From NCBI GenBank assembly GCA_963715055.1, contig CAVQRB010000018.1:1-64000 (forward strand): a stretch of 64,000 nucleotides of DNA. The letters run 5' to 3'. Below the pieces are notes generated by a model. That model ran no database searches and was not told the DNA's origin. It was given only the letters and a program-made list of their open reading frames with translations. Shown in pieces: positions 48,510 to 59,569 of this stretch (position 1 is the first letter of the stretch; every line of letters begins with the position of its first letter). Source of the stretch: CAVQRB01 sp963715055 (GTDB lineage Bacteria > Pseudomonadota > Alphaproteobacteria > Rhodobacterales > Rhodobacteraceae). The position numbers and the translations under genes are program-made.

Positions 48510-49213
48510 ATGTTTCGCAACACGGCAATTGAAGCAGCGCTCGCAATCGCCACCTTTATTCCGTCGTTCGCGCTCGCGAAGACCGTGACACTCAATCCTG
48601 ACGAAGCCTCCAGCAAGGACACCTTCGACTATGCCTTCAAGATCCCTGACATCCTCGGCATCCCGGGATCGACCAATAGGCTGAACTTCGACACGGAGAA
48701 CATCCCCGGTACGGCTGCCGTGCCCTTCGGCGCGACCCTCGGGGTCGCTGAAACCACACCCTTCCGCAACAACCCGCTCGATCCACCCAGCACAGCGGCA
48801 CCGATCCAGGTGAACCTGAGGCCCGTTCTCGAGGCCTGGGATTAGCAGACCGTCACCTGGGACACGTGACCCGTCGTCGGTGACATCGTTTCGAGCTACA
48901 CCATGACCGACGGGTTCGAGACACTTTCCTTCGACATTACCGAGTGCGTCAAGGGATGGGCCGGTGGGACGCTTCTGAATTTTGGCTTCGAACTGTCGCA
49001 AGACGGGGTCGTCGTCACGCCACCGGACATGCCGTACGGTCGCGACCGCTTCGCCGTCGGGCTCTTCGCCTCTTCGGCAAATACCAGCGTCGCGACACCT
49101 TCCCTGACGGTCAAACTGCAACCGGTGCCCCTGCCCGCAGAGGCGTGGCTGCTGCTGGCAGGTGTCGGTGGTCTCGGTGCTTCTGCGCAGATTCGGATCA
49201 AGCGCCGCCTGAG
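48510..49213 (+). pseudogene. VPLPA-CTERM surface protein gene with two in-frame stops
   Basis: The ATG at 48510 follows GGAAGG and opens a signal peptide (ATFIPSFALA). The frame reads an extracellular beta-rich protein of the DNRLRE-like kind, with a TAG at 48843 (LEAWD-stop-QTVTWDT) and a TGA at 48876. After both stops the same frame continues SYTMTDGFETLSFDITECVK and ends in a sorting tail: PVPLPAEAWLLLAGVGGLGA then a basic cluster KRRLR. That is the VPLPA-CTERM signal, normally cut and anchored by an exosortase. The final stop is also lost, the only nearby one (49211) being in another frame. The gene is dead, but the decay is recent enough to read. Confidence 0.8.
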
Positions 49214-49242
49214 GCAGCTATTTCAGAACCTGACAGATGTGA

Positions 49243-49273
49243 TCCCGCGCCGGACGCCCGGCGCGGGATTTCT
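49243..49273 (+). terminator. terminator-like hairpin after the VPLPA-CTERM relic
   Basis: Perfect 10-base stem ATCCCGCGCC (49243-49252) with GGCGCGGGAT (49261-49270) around an eight-base loop, followed by TTCTC. It probably served the dead gene and may also serve clpB from the other side. Confidence 0.65.
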
Positions 49274-49321
49274 CATGCAGTCCTGCGTGCAGTCAATGCA
49301 CGACCACTTTATTGCGTGCCC

Positions 49322-51940
<2,619 letters not shown>

Positions 51941-52018
51941 GGTTCGTCTCCTTTTCTAAAGCGCCCGATGATTGCTGCGCCCGACTTTGCGGCACGCAGG
52001 CTGGTGGGCCTCGGTTGT

Positions 52019-52048
52019 AAATTGGGGAGTGATCCGCCCCGCTTCAAG
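52019..52048 (-). promoter_or_regulatory. RpoH (sigma-32)-type promoter of clpB
   Basis: On the minus strand CTTGAAG (52042-52048) is followed after 14 bases by CCCCAATTT (52019-52027). This matches the heat-shock consensus CTTGAA / CCCCATnT closely and sits about 80 bases before the clpB start. Confidence 0.75.
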
Positions 52049-52477
52049 AGGCAAACAAGCAATCCATTCCCTCTCCTGCCCTTGCCTAGCGCAGAGATTG
52101 TCCCGCCGCTCTGACCCAGATCAAACCTGCCGCGAGGGGAAGGTGGCGGGGGCTTTCCCCGTGAGCGGGCAGCAGGAGCCTGCTACCCGTGTTGGAGGCA
52201 CGTGATCTCTACATGATCGCATGCGTGTCTGAATAATTCGTTGGCCTGGTATGCCATCCCTCCAGAAGTCCCGCAGATCAAGGCCGGGGCAAAAGCGACA
52301 TGTGGTCAAGACCTGCAAAAGGTTCTCTCTCGGACCGGTCCGCAGCCTCCTGACTACCGCATCGATTTGCCCGGGGCGTTTGAATGCAGGCATCCCGGGC
52401 CTTTTCGCGCACCGCGCCGCCAATGGACAGCCCGGCGCATTGCGCCTAAGCAGTCGCAGGCAAATGCGGAGGCAAGA
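52049..52477 (+). other. intergenic stretch, no gene supported
   Basis: About 430 bases between the clpB promoter and pyrF. A frame stays open into pyrF from 52241 but lacks any start-site or domain support. A GC-rich segment at 52130-52200 (GGGGGCTTTCCCCGTGAGC, CAGCAGGAGCCTGCTACC) contains small hairpins, but no known RNA family is recognised. Confidence 0.4.
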
Positions 52478-53173
52478 ATGACCGATGACAGACTGATCGT
52501 GGCACTCGATGTGCCCAATGCGCTGGCGGGGCACGATCTCGCCGCGAAGCTTGGCGACCGCGTGGGGTTCTACAAGATCGGCCTCGGCATGCTCACAGGG
52601 GGCGGTCTGGCGCTCGCCAATGAACTCAAGCAGGAGCACGGCAAGCGCATCTTTCTGGACATGAAACTCTTCGACATCAGTGCCACCATCGAAGCGGCGG
52701 TGCGGGGTCTGGCGAAGTTCGACCTGGATTTCCTGACGGTGCACGGCGACCCGCATGTGGTGCGCGCCGCCAAGGAAGGTGCTGCAGGCTCCAACATGAA
52801 GATCCTCGCCGTTACCATCCTGACCTCGCTTGATCGCGCCGATCTCGACGCCTGCCTGATCGCGGCGGGCGATGTGGCCGATCTTGTCGGCACCCGTGCC
52901 GCACGGGCCTTCGAGGCGGGTGCGGACGGTGTCATCGCCTCCCCGCAGGAAGCCGCGATGATCCGCGCCCTGCCGGAAGCACAAGGCCGGCTGATCGTCA
53001 CCCCGGGCGTGCGTCCCGCTGGCGCCGATCTTGGTGATCAGAAGCGAGTCGCGACCCCCGCGCAGGCTGTCAAGGACGGAGCCGACCACATTGTCGTCGG
53101 TCGTCCGATCTGGGGCGCCACGGATCCGCGCCGTGCCGCCGAAGCGATCCTGACCGAACTTGCCGCGACGTAA
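52478..53173 (+). CDS. pyrF: orotidine 5'-phosphate decarboxylase
   Basis: The ATG at 52478 follows CGGAGG and gives 231 residues. The active-site Lys/Asp element is KRIFLDMKLFDISATIEAA (near residues 58-70), preceded by GFYKIGLGMLTGGG. LIVTPGVRP and HIVVGRPIWGATDPRRAA bind the phosphate. It makes UMP from OMP in pyrimidine synthesis. It is a single gene with no pyr neighbours here. A frame open upstream to 52241 is not part of the gene. Confidence 0.94.
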   Translation: MTDDRLIVALDVPNALAGHDLAAKLGDRVGFYKIGLGMLTGGGLALANELKQEHGKRIFLDMKLFDISATIEAAVRGLAKFDLDFLTVHGDPHVVRAAKEGAAGSNMKILAVTILTSLDRADLDACLIAAGDVADLVGTRAARAFEAGADGVIASPQEAAMIRALPEAQGRLIVTPGVRPAGADLGDQKRVATPAQAVKDGADHIVVGRPIWGATDPRRAAEAILTELAAT

Positions 53174-53284
53174 ACTGTTTTTCGGCAAGGTGCTGATCCG
53201 GCGTTGAAAACCAGTTTGTGTTTTTCTGCAAAGATGGCGCCGGACAATCGCCGCACCCGTCTAGAGACTGTGGCATGGAGACAA

Positions 53285-53432
53285 CAGGCAACTGCATGTA
53301 GTTTAGCCTGCGGTAGTCAGCCTAGGTGGATTCACCCTTCGGTGGTACCGTTGCTTCAGGTGATACTCCCCAACGGACCGAGTCTTCCTGAGGTTCGTTA
53401 CCTCCCCCCGCTCAGATCAGCGGGGGGTTTTT
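53285..53432 (+). ncRNA. candidate structured RNA ending in a strong terminator
   Basis: Between pyrF and the NUDIX gene the plus strand folds into a row of stems. CAGGC-AACT...AGTT-TA-GCCTG spans 53285-53310. CACC-CTTC-GGTG lies at 53333-53344. CCGTTG (53348-53353) pairs with CAACGG (53371-53376). The row ends with a terminator stem CCCCCCGCT / AGCGGGGGG (53404-53427) and five T. It may be the pyrF 3' end or an independent small RNA. I do not recognise a known family. Confidence 0.5.
53404..53432 (+). terminator. Rho-independent terminator
   Basis: Perfect 9-base stem CCCCCCGCT (53404-53412) with AGCGGGGGG (53419-53427), six-base loop CAGATC, then TTTTT. It closes the structured region after pyrF. 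The last bases touch the NUDIX gene end at 53431. Confidence 0.85.
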
Positions 53433-53877
53433 ACGAGCGGCACCGACTTTCCAGATAGGCACGCAAACGCTCCTGAAACCGCGGCACCGCCTTGGGATGG
53501 TTCAGGAATTCCTCGACAGGCATCAATGCCCAGTCCTGCCCTTCATCGCCCAAAACCACCTGAGCAAGCTGCCCGGGCGCGACATTGCCCACAAAGAACC
53601 ACGTAACGGCCGCCCCGACGCCAAACCGCCGTCCCCAGCAAATCATCCGCGGATCCAGCAGCAACCCCACTTCCTCCCGCGTCTCGCGCAGCACACAGGC
53701 GACAGGCGATTCCGCCCCCTCGCGCCCGCCGCCGGGCAGATCCCAGAGTCCGGGATCGGGAATCGCCGGATCATCATCGCGCAACAGCAAGAGCACGCAG
53801 CCCTCGCAAAGCAGGGCGATCTTCGCCCCCTCGAACGGCATGTTCATTTCCGGCAGTTGCGCGTAGTCTCGGCTCAT
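53431..53877 (-). CDS. NUDIX hydrolase
   Basis: The ATG at 53877 gives 148 residues (MSRDYAQLPEMNMP). The NUDIX box is present in LWDLPGGGREGAESPVACV followed by LRETREEVGLLL, with the REVxEExG core. Relatives remove pyrophosphate from nucleotide derivatives. The frame open further upstream runs into the dinB promoter and dinB itself and is not coding. It is divergent from dinB across 28 bases. The substrate is unknown. Confidence 0.88.
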   Translation of the reverse strand: MSRDYAQLPEMNMPFEGAKIALLCEGCVLLLLRDDDPAIPDPGLWDLPGGGREGAESPVACVLRETREEVGLLLDPRMICWGRRFGVGAAVTWFFVGNVAPGQLAQVVLGDEGQDWALMPVEEFLNHPKAVPRFQERLRAYLESRCRS

Positions 53878-53905
53878 TCCGCCAGTATAGCGACTGCTGC
53901 CCGTC

Positions 53906-55159
53906 ATGCCTGCCCTTTGCCGCGATTGCCTCACCCAGTTCGACGCGGGACGCCGCTGCCCCGCCTGCGCCAGCCCGCGCGTCGTGGCGCATCCGGAACT
54001 TTTCGCGCTGTCCATTGCCCACATGGACTGCGACGCCTTCTACGCATCGGTCGAAAAACGCGACAATCCTTCCTTGCGCGACAAGCCGGTGATCATCGGC
54101 GGCGGGCGGCGGGGCGTGGTCTCCACCGCCTGCTATGTGGCGCGCATCCGCGGCGTGCGCTCCGCCATGCCGATGTTCCAGGCGCTGAAGCTCTGCCCCG
54201 ACGCCGTCATCATCAAGCCGCGCATGGAGGCTTATGTGGAAGCCTCCCGCGCCATCCGGGCGATGATGGAGGAACTCACCCCCGACATCGAGCCGCTCTC
54301 GCTCGACGAGGCCTTCATGGATCTCTCCGGCACCGCCCGGCTGCACGGCGCGCCGCCGGCGGTGATGCTCGCGCGCCTGACCCGGCGGATGCGCAAGGAG
54401 CTTGGCCTGACCGGCTCCATTGGCCTGTCGCACAACAAGTTTCTCGCCAAGGTCGCCTCCGATCTCGACAAGCCGCACGGGTTCTCGGTGATCGGCCGGG
54501 CCGACACGCAGAGCTTCCTGCGCGACAAGCCGGTTCGGCTGATCTGGGGCGTCGGCCCCGCCGCGCAGGCGGCACTGGAGCAGGCCGGCATCCGCAGCTT
54601 TGCGGACCTGCTGCGCTGGGACCGGCGCGACCTTGCCGCGCGGTTCGGCAGCACCGGCGACCGGCTCTGGCATCTCGCGCGCGGCGAGGACAATCGCCGC
54701 GTCTCCGCCCATGCGCCGATGAAATCGATCTCCAACGAGACAACCTTTCACGAGGACACCGCCGATCCGGACTTGCTCGACGGGCATCTCTGGCGCATGG
54801 CCGAGAAGGTCTCCGACCGGGCCAAGGCCAAGGATCTCTCCGGCCGGGTGGTCACGCTCAAGCTCAAGCGGTCCGATCATTCGCTGCTGTCGCGCCGGAT
54901 CAGCCTGCGCGACGCCACGCAACTGGCCGACACGATCTATCGCAGCGCGCGCGGGCTTTTCGACCAGGTCGGGGATCAGGGGCCCTACCGTCTGCTGGGC
55001 TGCGGCCTGTCGGACCTGCAACCGGCCGCCGAGGCCGATCGCTCCGGCGACCTGCTCGACCCGGCAGCGGTCAAGCGCGGTCAGGCGGAACGGGCGGCGG
55101 ACAGGATTCGCGCCCGCTTCGGCCCGGATGCGATTCTCAAGGGGCGGTCGCTGCGCTGA
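53906..55159 (+). CDS. dinB: DNA polymerase IV with N-terminal zinc-knuckle-like extension
   Basis: A 417-residue Y-family polymerase. The catalytic carboxylates are in HMDCDAFYASVEKRD (near residue 40) and PLSLDEAFMDLSG (near residue 130). Y-family motifs VIIGGGRRGVVSTACYVAR and LTGSIGLSHNKFLAKVASDL are clear, then a helix-hairpin-helix and little finger. Before the catalytic domain residues 5-22 read CRDCLTQFDAGRRCPACA, a four-cysteine knuckle that could bind zinc, absent from E. coli DinB. It copies past lesions during the SOS response. It is divergent from the NUDIX gene. Confidence 0.93.
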   Translation: MPALCRDCLTQFDAGRRCPACASPRVVAHPELFALSIAHMDCDAFYASVEKRDNPSLRDKPVIIGGGRRGVVSTACYVARIRGVRSAMPMFQALKLCPDAVIIKPRMEAYVEASRAIRAMMEELTPDIEPLSLDEAFMDLSGTARLHGAPPAVMLARLTRRMRKELGLTGSIGLSHNKFLAKVASDLDKPHGFSVIGRADTQSFLRDKPVRLIWGVGPAAQAALEQAGIRSFADLLRWDRRDLAARFGSTGDRLWHLARGEDNRRVSAHAPMKSISNETTFHEDTADPDLLDGHLWRMAEKVSDRAKAKDLSGRVVTLKLKRSDHSLLSRRISLRDATQLADTIYRSARGLFDQVGDQGPYRLLGCGLSDLQPAAEADRSGDLLDPAAVKRGQAERAADRIRARFGPDAILKGRSLR

Positions 55160-55167
55160 GATGCGCC

Positions 55168-56028
55168 CTATTCGGCAGCAAGCGGCATCCGCTCCATCCC
55201 GATCTGCGACACCTGCGCCACGACATTGCGCAGGGCAAGCCGCACCGCCTCGAAATCGGCATTGGGCATGATCCGGCTCTCGTCCATGTAAAGCGCGCGA
55301 TCGATCTCCACCTGCACCGCGTGCTGCCCGCGCGAGGGCCGCCCGTAGGCCTGCGTCACATAGGCCCCCGCGAATGGCGCATTGCGCGCCACCACGAAGC
55401 CTTCGGACGCAAAAGCTTCCTCGATCCGGTCGACCACTTCGCCACCCGCCGCGGCGCCAAAGCGATCGCCAAGCACGATGTTGGGGCGTTTGATCCCGTT
55501 GAAGACGCTGCTCTGGACCGCCTCATGCGGCATCGAATGGCAATCGACGAGCACCGTCTGCCCATGCCTGAGATGGGCGGCATCAAGCAGGCCCTGCAGC
55601 ATCCCGTGATAGGGATGCCAGTACCCATCAAGCCGGGACTGCGCCTCGGCCATGGTGATCTTTCCGCGGTAGATCGCCCGGCCATTCGAGACCACGCGCG
55701 GAATGACCCCCAGACCGGAAGCGACACGCGGGTTGTGGGACTGCCGCCTTACGCCCTCGATCAGTGCGGGATCAAGCTCGTCCGGGCTGCGGTTCAGATC
55801 GACGAAGGCCCGTGGCGCGCCTGCCTTGATGAAACTCGCCCCGAACTCCGGCGCGCAGTCGAAAAGCCGGTCCACGAAAGCATCCTCGGACGACCGGATC
55901 GCATGATCGTCGAGCACCGTCGAGCGCAGCATCGCCCAAGGATAGCTGCTGCCGCTGTGCGGCGAGGCAAAGACGACACAGGATGTGGCTCGCACCGGGT
56001 GCAGGACCTGATAGGCATCATGGGACAT
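55168..56028 (-). CDS. N-formylglutamate amidohydrolase
   Basis: The ATG at 56028 follows GAGGAG and gives 286 residues. Family marks are VVFASPHSGSSYPWAMLRST, SSEDAFVDRLFDCAPEFGA, ASFIKAGAPRAFVDLNRSPD, and LVDCHSMPHEA with the metal His pair. YVTQAYGRPSRGQHAVQVE follows near the C-terminus. Such enzymes finish the formyl branch of histidine breakdown or act on related N-formyl acids. No hut genes are nearby, so the true substrate is uncertain. Confidence 0.85.
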   Translation of the reverse strand: MSHDAYQVLHPVRATSCVVFASPHSGSSYPWAMLRSTVLDDHAIRSSEDAFVDRLFDCAPEFGASFIKAGAPRAFVDLNRSPDELDPALIEGVRRQSHNPRVASGLGVIPRVVSNGRAIYRGKITMAEAQSRLDGYWHPYHGMLQGLLDAAHLRHGQTVLVDCHSMPHEAVQSSVFNGIKRPNIVLGDRFGAAAGGEVVDRIEEAFASEGFVVARNAPFAGAYVTQAYGRPSRGQHAVQVEIDRALYMDESRIMPNADFEAVRLALRNVVAQVSQIGMERMPLAAE

Positions 56029-56178
56029 AAGCGCTCCTCTGGGTTCCAATGATAGCGCATAAAAATCGAAAGCCAAAAGCCCTTGATCCCGCTGACGACT
56101 CCTTTTATAGACCCCGCTACCGGCGCGTCCATTCGCGCCCCGTTTTTGTTTGGGGCACGGAAAATCGCGTAACATAGG

Positions 56179-56253
56179 GGGTGATTAGCTCAGCGGTAGA
56201 GCACTTCGTTGACATCGAAGGGGTCACTGGTTCGATCCCAGTATCGCCCACCA
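56179..56253 (+). tRNA. tRNA-Val (GAC)
   Basis: A 75-nt cloverleaf from GGGTGATTAGCTCAGCGGTA, with anticodon GAC in TTGACAT, T-arm GGTTCGATCCC and an encoded CCA. The acceptor pairs GGGTGAT with ATCGCCC. It lies 85 bases upstream of rpmJ. Confidence 0.95.
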
Positions 56254-56337
56254 CCTGTTTCACTGGTCCGGCCCGCCGGACTGCCCGCAACCCCGGCGCT
56301 GGCCCGCGCGCCGCACGAGAAGACAAAGGAGAGGACC

Positions 56338-56463
56338 ATGAAGGTTCGCAATTCGCTCCGCTCGCTCAAGACACGGCACCGCGACTGCCGTATTGTGCGT
56401 CGCAAAGGCCGCGTTTACGTGATCAACAAGACCCAGCGTCGGTTCAAGGCCCGCCAGGGCTGA
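56338..56463 (+). CDS. rpmJ: 50S ribosomal protein L36
   Basis: A 41-residue basic protein, [17 protein letters not shown] and [11 protein letters not shown], the usual alphaproteobacterial L36. It follows AAAGGAGAGG. Only one Cys is present, so it is the zinc-free (C-minus) type rather than the form with a CxxC zinc ribbon. It sits alone, not in the spc operon, as is usual in this group. A strong terminator follows. Confidence 0.95.
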   Translation: MKVRNSLRSLKTRHRDCRIVRRKGRVYVINKTQRRFKARQG

Positions 56464-56483
56464 AACCTGCTGATCCAGAGTTC

Positions 56484-56514
56484 AAAAAGCCGCTCCTTCG
56501 GGGGCGGCTTTTTT
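56484..56514 (+). terminator. terminator of rpmJ
   Basis: Stem AAAAAGCCGCTCC (56484-56496) with GGGGCGGCTTTTT (56501-56513), TTCG loop, then more T. The flanking A and T runs make it work on both strands, serving the facing NYN gene too. Confidence 0.88.
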
Positions 56515-56542
56515 CTTTGTCGCCGATCCGCCCCGGTTCTTC

Positions 56543-57256
56543 TCAGTCCACCCGCCGGACGTAGATGCCGGTTCCGTCCTTTCGGGTTTCGAACCGATTG
56601 AGATTGCTGATCAGATCGCTCAGTTTCTTGTAGCCATAGGTGCGCGTGTCGAAGTCCGACTTTGTCGCGATGATGTGTTTGCCGAGCGCCCCGAGCTGGT
56701 ACCACTCGTCATCCTGCTGCATCTTCTCCATCGCCGACAGGATCAATGGCACCGCCTCCTTTGCCGGCAGCTTGCCGCTGTCGGGTTTTGCGCCGGGTTT
56801 TGCAGACTCTGGCTCGTCCACCAGGTTTTCGATGAAGACAAAGCGGTTGCAGACATTGCGCAGGCTTTCGGGCGTCTTGCGCTCGCCGATGCCGATCACT
56901 TCGAGCCCCTGCTCGCGGATGCGGTTGGCAAGTGCGGTGAAATCGCTGTCGGAACTGACCAGCACGAAGCCATCGAAGCGCCCGGTGTGCAGGATGTCCA
57001 TGGCATCGATCACGAGACCAATGTCGCTGGCGTTCTTGCCCTTTGTGTTTGCAGTCTCCTGATGCGCGACCAGACCGAATTCGCGCACCGTATCGGCCCA
57101 GCCACGCAACTGCCCGTTCGACCAGTCGCCATAGACACGGCGCAAGGCAGGCTCTCCGAAGGATGCGATTTCCTTCAAAATCGGCTGCGCGTGTTTTACG
57201 GGAATGTTGTCCGCATCGATCAGAACGGCATAGAGCGGGCGGGAACGAGCAGTCAT
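56543..57256 (-). CDS. NYN-domain (LabA-type) protein with C-terminal OST-HTH/LOTUS domain
   Basis: A 237-residue protein. The PIN-like NYN nuclease domain shows its acidic site in YAVLIDADNIPVKHAQ, GKNASDIGLVIDAMDILHTG and GFVLVSSDSDFTALANRIRE. After residue 165 a LOTUS-type winged helix follows (LILSAMEKMQQDDEWYQLGA and DTRTYGYKKLSDLISNLNR), an RNA- or G-quadruplex-binding fold. Such proteins probably process or bind RNA; the target is unknown. It faces rpmJ tail to tail. Confidence 0.85.
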   Translation of the reverse strand: MTARSRPLYAVLIDADNIPVKHAQPILKEIASFGEPALRRVYGDWSNGQLRGWADTVREFGLVAHQETANTKGKNASDIGLVIDAMDILHTGRFDGFVLVSSDSDFTALANRIREQGLEVIGIGERKTPESLRNVCNRFVFIENLVDEPESAKPGAKPDSGKLPAKEAVPLILSAMEKMQQDDEWYQLGALGKHIIATKSDFDTRTYGYKKLSDLISNLNRFETRKDGTGIYVRRVD

Positions 57257-57438
57257 CGGGCTTCCTTCTTAAAGGCATCTCGACCGCGCAGGAGCCCGGT
57301 CGCGGGATGCCTGTGAATGGACTGACAGGCGCGGTTTGGCAATCCATTTGCGCGGCCCTTGTCACCTCTTGGTGATCGCGCTGGCCCTTCCCGCCTGAAA
57401 CAGGCAGCATGGCAGGCGAAACAAATCGTGAGATCGCC

Positions 57439-58314
57439 ATGACCAAAACACCGCAGTACACCCCGCCGAAAGTCTGGACCTGGGACCAGGAAAACGGCGG
57501 CAAGTTCGCCTCCATCAACCGCCCCATCGCGGGCCCGACTCATGACAAGGCCCTGCCCGTGGGCAAGCACCCGTTCCAGCTTTACTCGCTGGCCACGCCC
57601 AACGGGGTCAAGGTCACGGTGCTGCTCGAGGAGCTTCTGGCTCTCGGCATCCGGGAGGCCGACTACGACGCATGGCTGATCAGGATCGGTGACGGCGACC
57701 AGTTCGGCAGCGGCTTCGTCGAGGTGAACCCCAATTCCAAGATCCCCGCGCTGATGGACCATTCCGTCACCCCGCCGCAGCGCGTCTTCGAATCGGGCGC
57801 AATCCTGCTCTACCTCGCCGAGCGCTTCGGAAAGTTCATCCCCGCTGATGTCTCAGGCCGCACCGAAACCCTGTCCTGGCTCTTCTGGCAGATGGGCTCG
57901 GCACCCTACCTCGGTGGCGGCTTCGGGCATTTCTACGCCTATGCGCCGGAGAAGTTCGAATACCCCATCAACCGCTTCGCCATGGAGGCCAAGCGGCAGC
58001 TTGACGTGCTCGACCGGCAGCTGGCGCAGCACGAGTTCATTGCCGGCACCGACTATACCATCGCCGACATCGCGATCTGGTCGTGGTACGGGCAGCTGGT
58101 GCTCGGGCGGCTCTATGAGGCGGCAGAGTTCCTCGACGTGGAAAGCTACAAACACGTGATGCGCTGGGCCAAGGCGATCGACGCCCGCCCCGCCGTGCAG
58201 CGCGGGCGCATGGTCAACCGAACCTTCGGCGAGCCAGCCCTGCAATTGCATGAACGCCACGATGCCGGCGACTTCGACACCAGGACGCAAGACAAGATCG
58301 GCGAGACCGCCTGA
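57439..58314 (+). CDS. yghU: glutathione S-transferase, YghU-like
   Basis: The ATG at 57439 gives 291 residues. The N-terminal extension KTPQYTPPKVWTWDQENGGK and NRPIAGPTHDKALPVGKH is the mark of YghU/Nu-class enzymes. It precedes the thioredoxin-like domain QLYSLATPNGVKVTVLLEEL and the PALMDHSVTPPQRVFESGAI glutathione-binding stretch. These enzymes have disulfide-bond reductase and peroxidase activity. A ten-base hairpin with no T-run (58319-58351) follows the stop. Confidence 0.9.
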   Translation: MTKTPQYTPPKVWTWDQENGGKFASINRPIAGPTHDKALPVGKHPFQLYSLATPNGVKVTVLLEELLALGIREADYDAWLIRIGDGDQFGSGFVEVNPNSKIPALMDHSVTPPQRVFESGAILLYLAERFGKFIPADVSGRTETLSWLFWQMGSAPYLGGGFGHFYAYAPEKFEYPINRFAMEAKRQLDVLDRQLAQHEFIAGTDYTIADIAIWSWYGQLVLGRLYEAAEFLDVESYKHVMRWAKAIDARPAVQRGRMVNRTFGEPALQLHERHDAGDFDTRTQDKIGETA

Positions 58315-58318
58315 TCGC

Positions 58319-58351
58319 GCGTCCCCGCGCGGCGCTTTCGGGCGGGGACGC
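58319..58351 (+). terminator. hairpin after the yghU-like gene
   Basis: Perfect 10-base stem GCGTCCCCGC (58319-58328) with GCGGGGACGC (58342-58351), 13-base loop. No T-run follows, so it may be only a partial terminator. Confidence 0.45.
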
Positions 58352-58425
58352 AAAATTCTCAAGTCTTTTTGTCAGGAATATCTTGCTCCCGGCGCAAAAT
58401 CGTGTTTCTGATCATTTTAGTCGGG

Positions 58426-58431
58426 TATAAT
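58426..58431 (+). promoter_or_regulatory. candidate -10 element of the iron-binding protein gene
   Basis: TATAAT lies 34 bases before the chosen fbpA start in an AT-rich patch (GTTTCTGATCATTTTAGTC). The -35 match (TGTTTC at 58403-58408) is poor, which would fit an activated or iron-controlled promoter. Confidence 0.4.
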
Positions 58432-58464
58432 CCCGCCCTGTTTTATCAACGCATGGAGCCCGAA

Positions 58465-59481
58465 ATGGCCTTCGCACGACTCGCAATCGCAACTCTTGCC
58501 CTCACCGCCACCAGCCTGCCGGCCCTGGCGGAAGGCGAGCTCAACCTCTATTCCTCGCGCCACTACGACACCGACGAGCGGCTTTACTCGGACTTCACCG
58601 AGGCCACCGGAATCACCATCAACCGGATCGAGGGCAAGGCAGACGAACTTCTGGCCCGGATGGAAGCCGAAGGCGTCAACAGCCCCGCCGACATCCTGCT
58701 GACCGTGGACACCTCGCGTCTCGCCCGCGCCAAGGACATGGGCCTGCTGCAACCCATCGACAGCGCAACGCTGGAAGAACGCGTCCCCGCCAACCTTCAG
58801 GACGCAGACAACACCTGGTTCGGTCTGAGCCAGCGCGCCCGGATCATCTTCTACGACAAGGAGGCCGTGGCCAACCCGCCGCAGACTTACCTCGACCTCG
58901 CCGATCCGGCCTACAAGGGACAGATCTGCATCCGGTCCTCCACCAACGAATACAACCAGACGCTTCTGGCCGCGATCATCACCCATGAAGGTGAAGAGGC
59001 TGCCACCAAATGGGCCGAGGGCATCGTGGCGAACATGGCGCGCAGCCCGCAGGGCGGCGATACCGACCAGTTGCGCGGCGTCGTGTCGGGCGAATGCGAC
59101 ATCGCGGTCTCCAACACCTACTACTTCGCCCGTGCGATCCGAACGGATGTCGAAGGCGTCAGCGCGAGCCGCGACAAGATCGGCTGGGTCTTCCCGGATC
59201 AAGACGGCAATGGCGCGCATATGAACCTCTCGGGCGGCGGCGTCGCGGCCCACGCGCCGAACCGCGACAATGCGATCAAGTTCATGGAGTATCTCGCCTC
59301 CGACAAGGCGCAGGAGTATTTCTCCGCCGGCAATGACGAATATCCCACCGTGCCGGGCGTGACCCTTTCGGCCTCCGTCGAGGTGCTGGGCTCCTTCACG
59401 CCCGACAGCGTCGACCTGACCACGGTGGCGCAGAACCTGCCCGCGGCACAGCGCATCTTCAACGCGGTCGGCTGGGAGTAA
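58465..59481 (+). CDS. fbpA: Fe(3+) ABC transporter substrate-binding protein (FbpA-like)
   Basis: I prefer the ATG at 58465, which has GGAG seven bases upstream and gives a signal peptide ending LPALAEG; 338 residues. ELNLYSSRHYDTDERLYSDF opens the mature iron-binding fold. The paired Tyr ligands of FbpA lie in VSNTYYFARAIR, and LADPAYKGQICIRSSTNEYN and DNAIKFMEYLASDKAQEYFS are further family stretches. It binds ferric iron in the periplasm. The matching permease gene fbpB lies 1 kb away on the opposite strand and no ATPase gene is in the window. Confidence 0.9.
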   Translation: MAFARLAIATLALTATSLPALAEGELNLYSSRHYDTDERLYSDFTEATGITINRIEGKADELLARMEAEGVNSPADILLTVDTSRLARAKDMGLLQPIDSATLEERVPANLQDADNTWFGLSQRARIIFYDKEAVANPPQTYLDLADPAYKGQICIRSSTNEYNQTLLAAIITHEGEEAATKWAEGIVANMARSPQGGDTDQLRGVVSGECDIAVSNTYYFARAIRTDVEGVSASRDKIGWVFPDQDGNGAHMNLSGGGVAAHAPNRDNAIKFMEYLASDKAQEYFSAGNDEYPTVPGVTLSASVEVLGSFTPDSVDLTTVAQNLPAAQRIFNAVGWE

Positions 59482-59506
59482 CCATTCCCTTAATTGGTAA
59501 GGCCCG

Positions 59507-59541
59507 GACCGTATCGACTCACCGTCGGTACGGTCTATCTT
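59507..59541 (+). terminator. probable terminator of fbpA
   Basis: GACCGTA (59507-59513) pairs with TACGGTC (59529-59535) around a 15-base loop; TATCTTTT follows. Moderate strength. Confidence 0.55.
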
Positions 59542-59569
59542 TTGCGATACCCACAACAGGAGAGCCCCC

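Noticed and set aside
53285..53432. 6S, 4.5S or tmRNA identity for the structured region
   Set aside because: None of the conserved sequence marks of these RNAs could be read, so it is left unnamed.
53497..56052. 851-residue open frame on the plus strand
   Set aside because: It is a shadow of the NUDIX, dinB and amidohydrolase genes in another frame, with no domain of its own.
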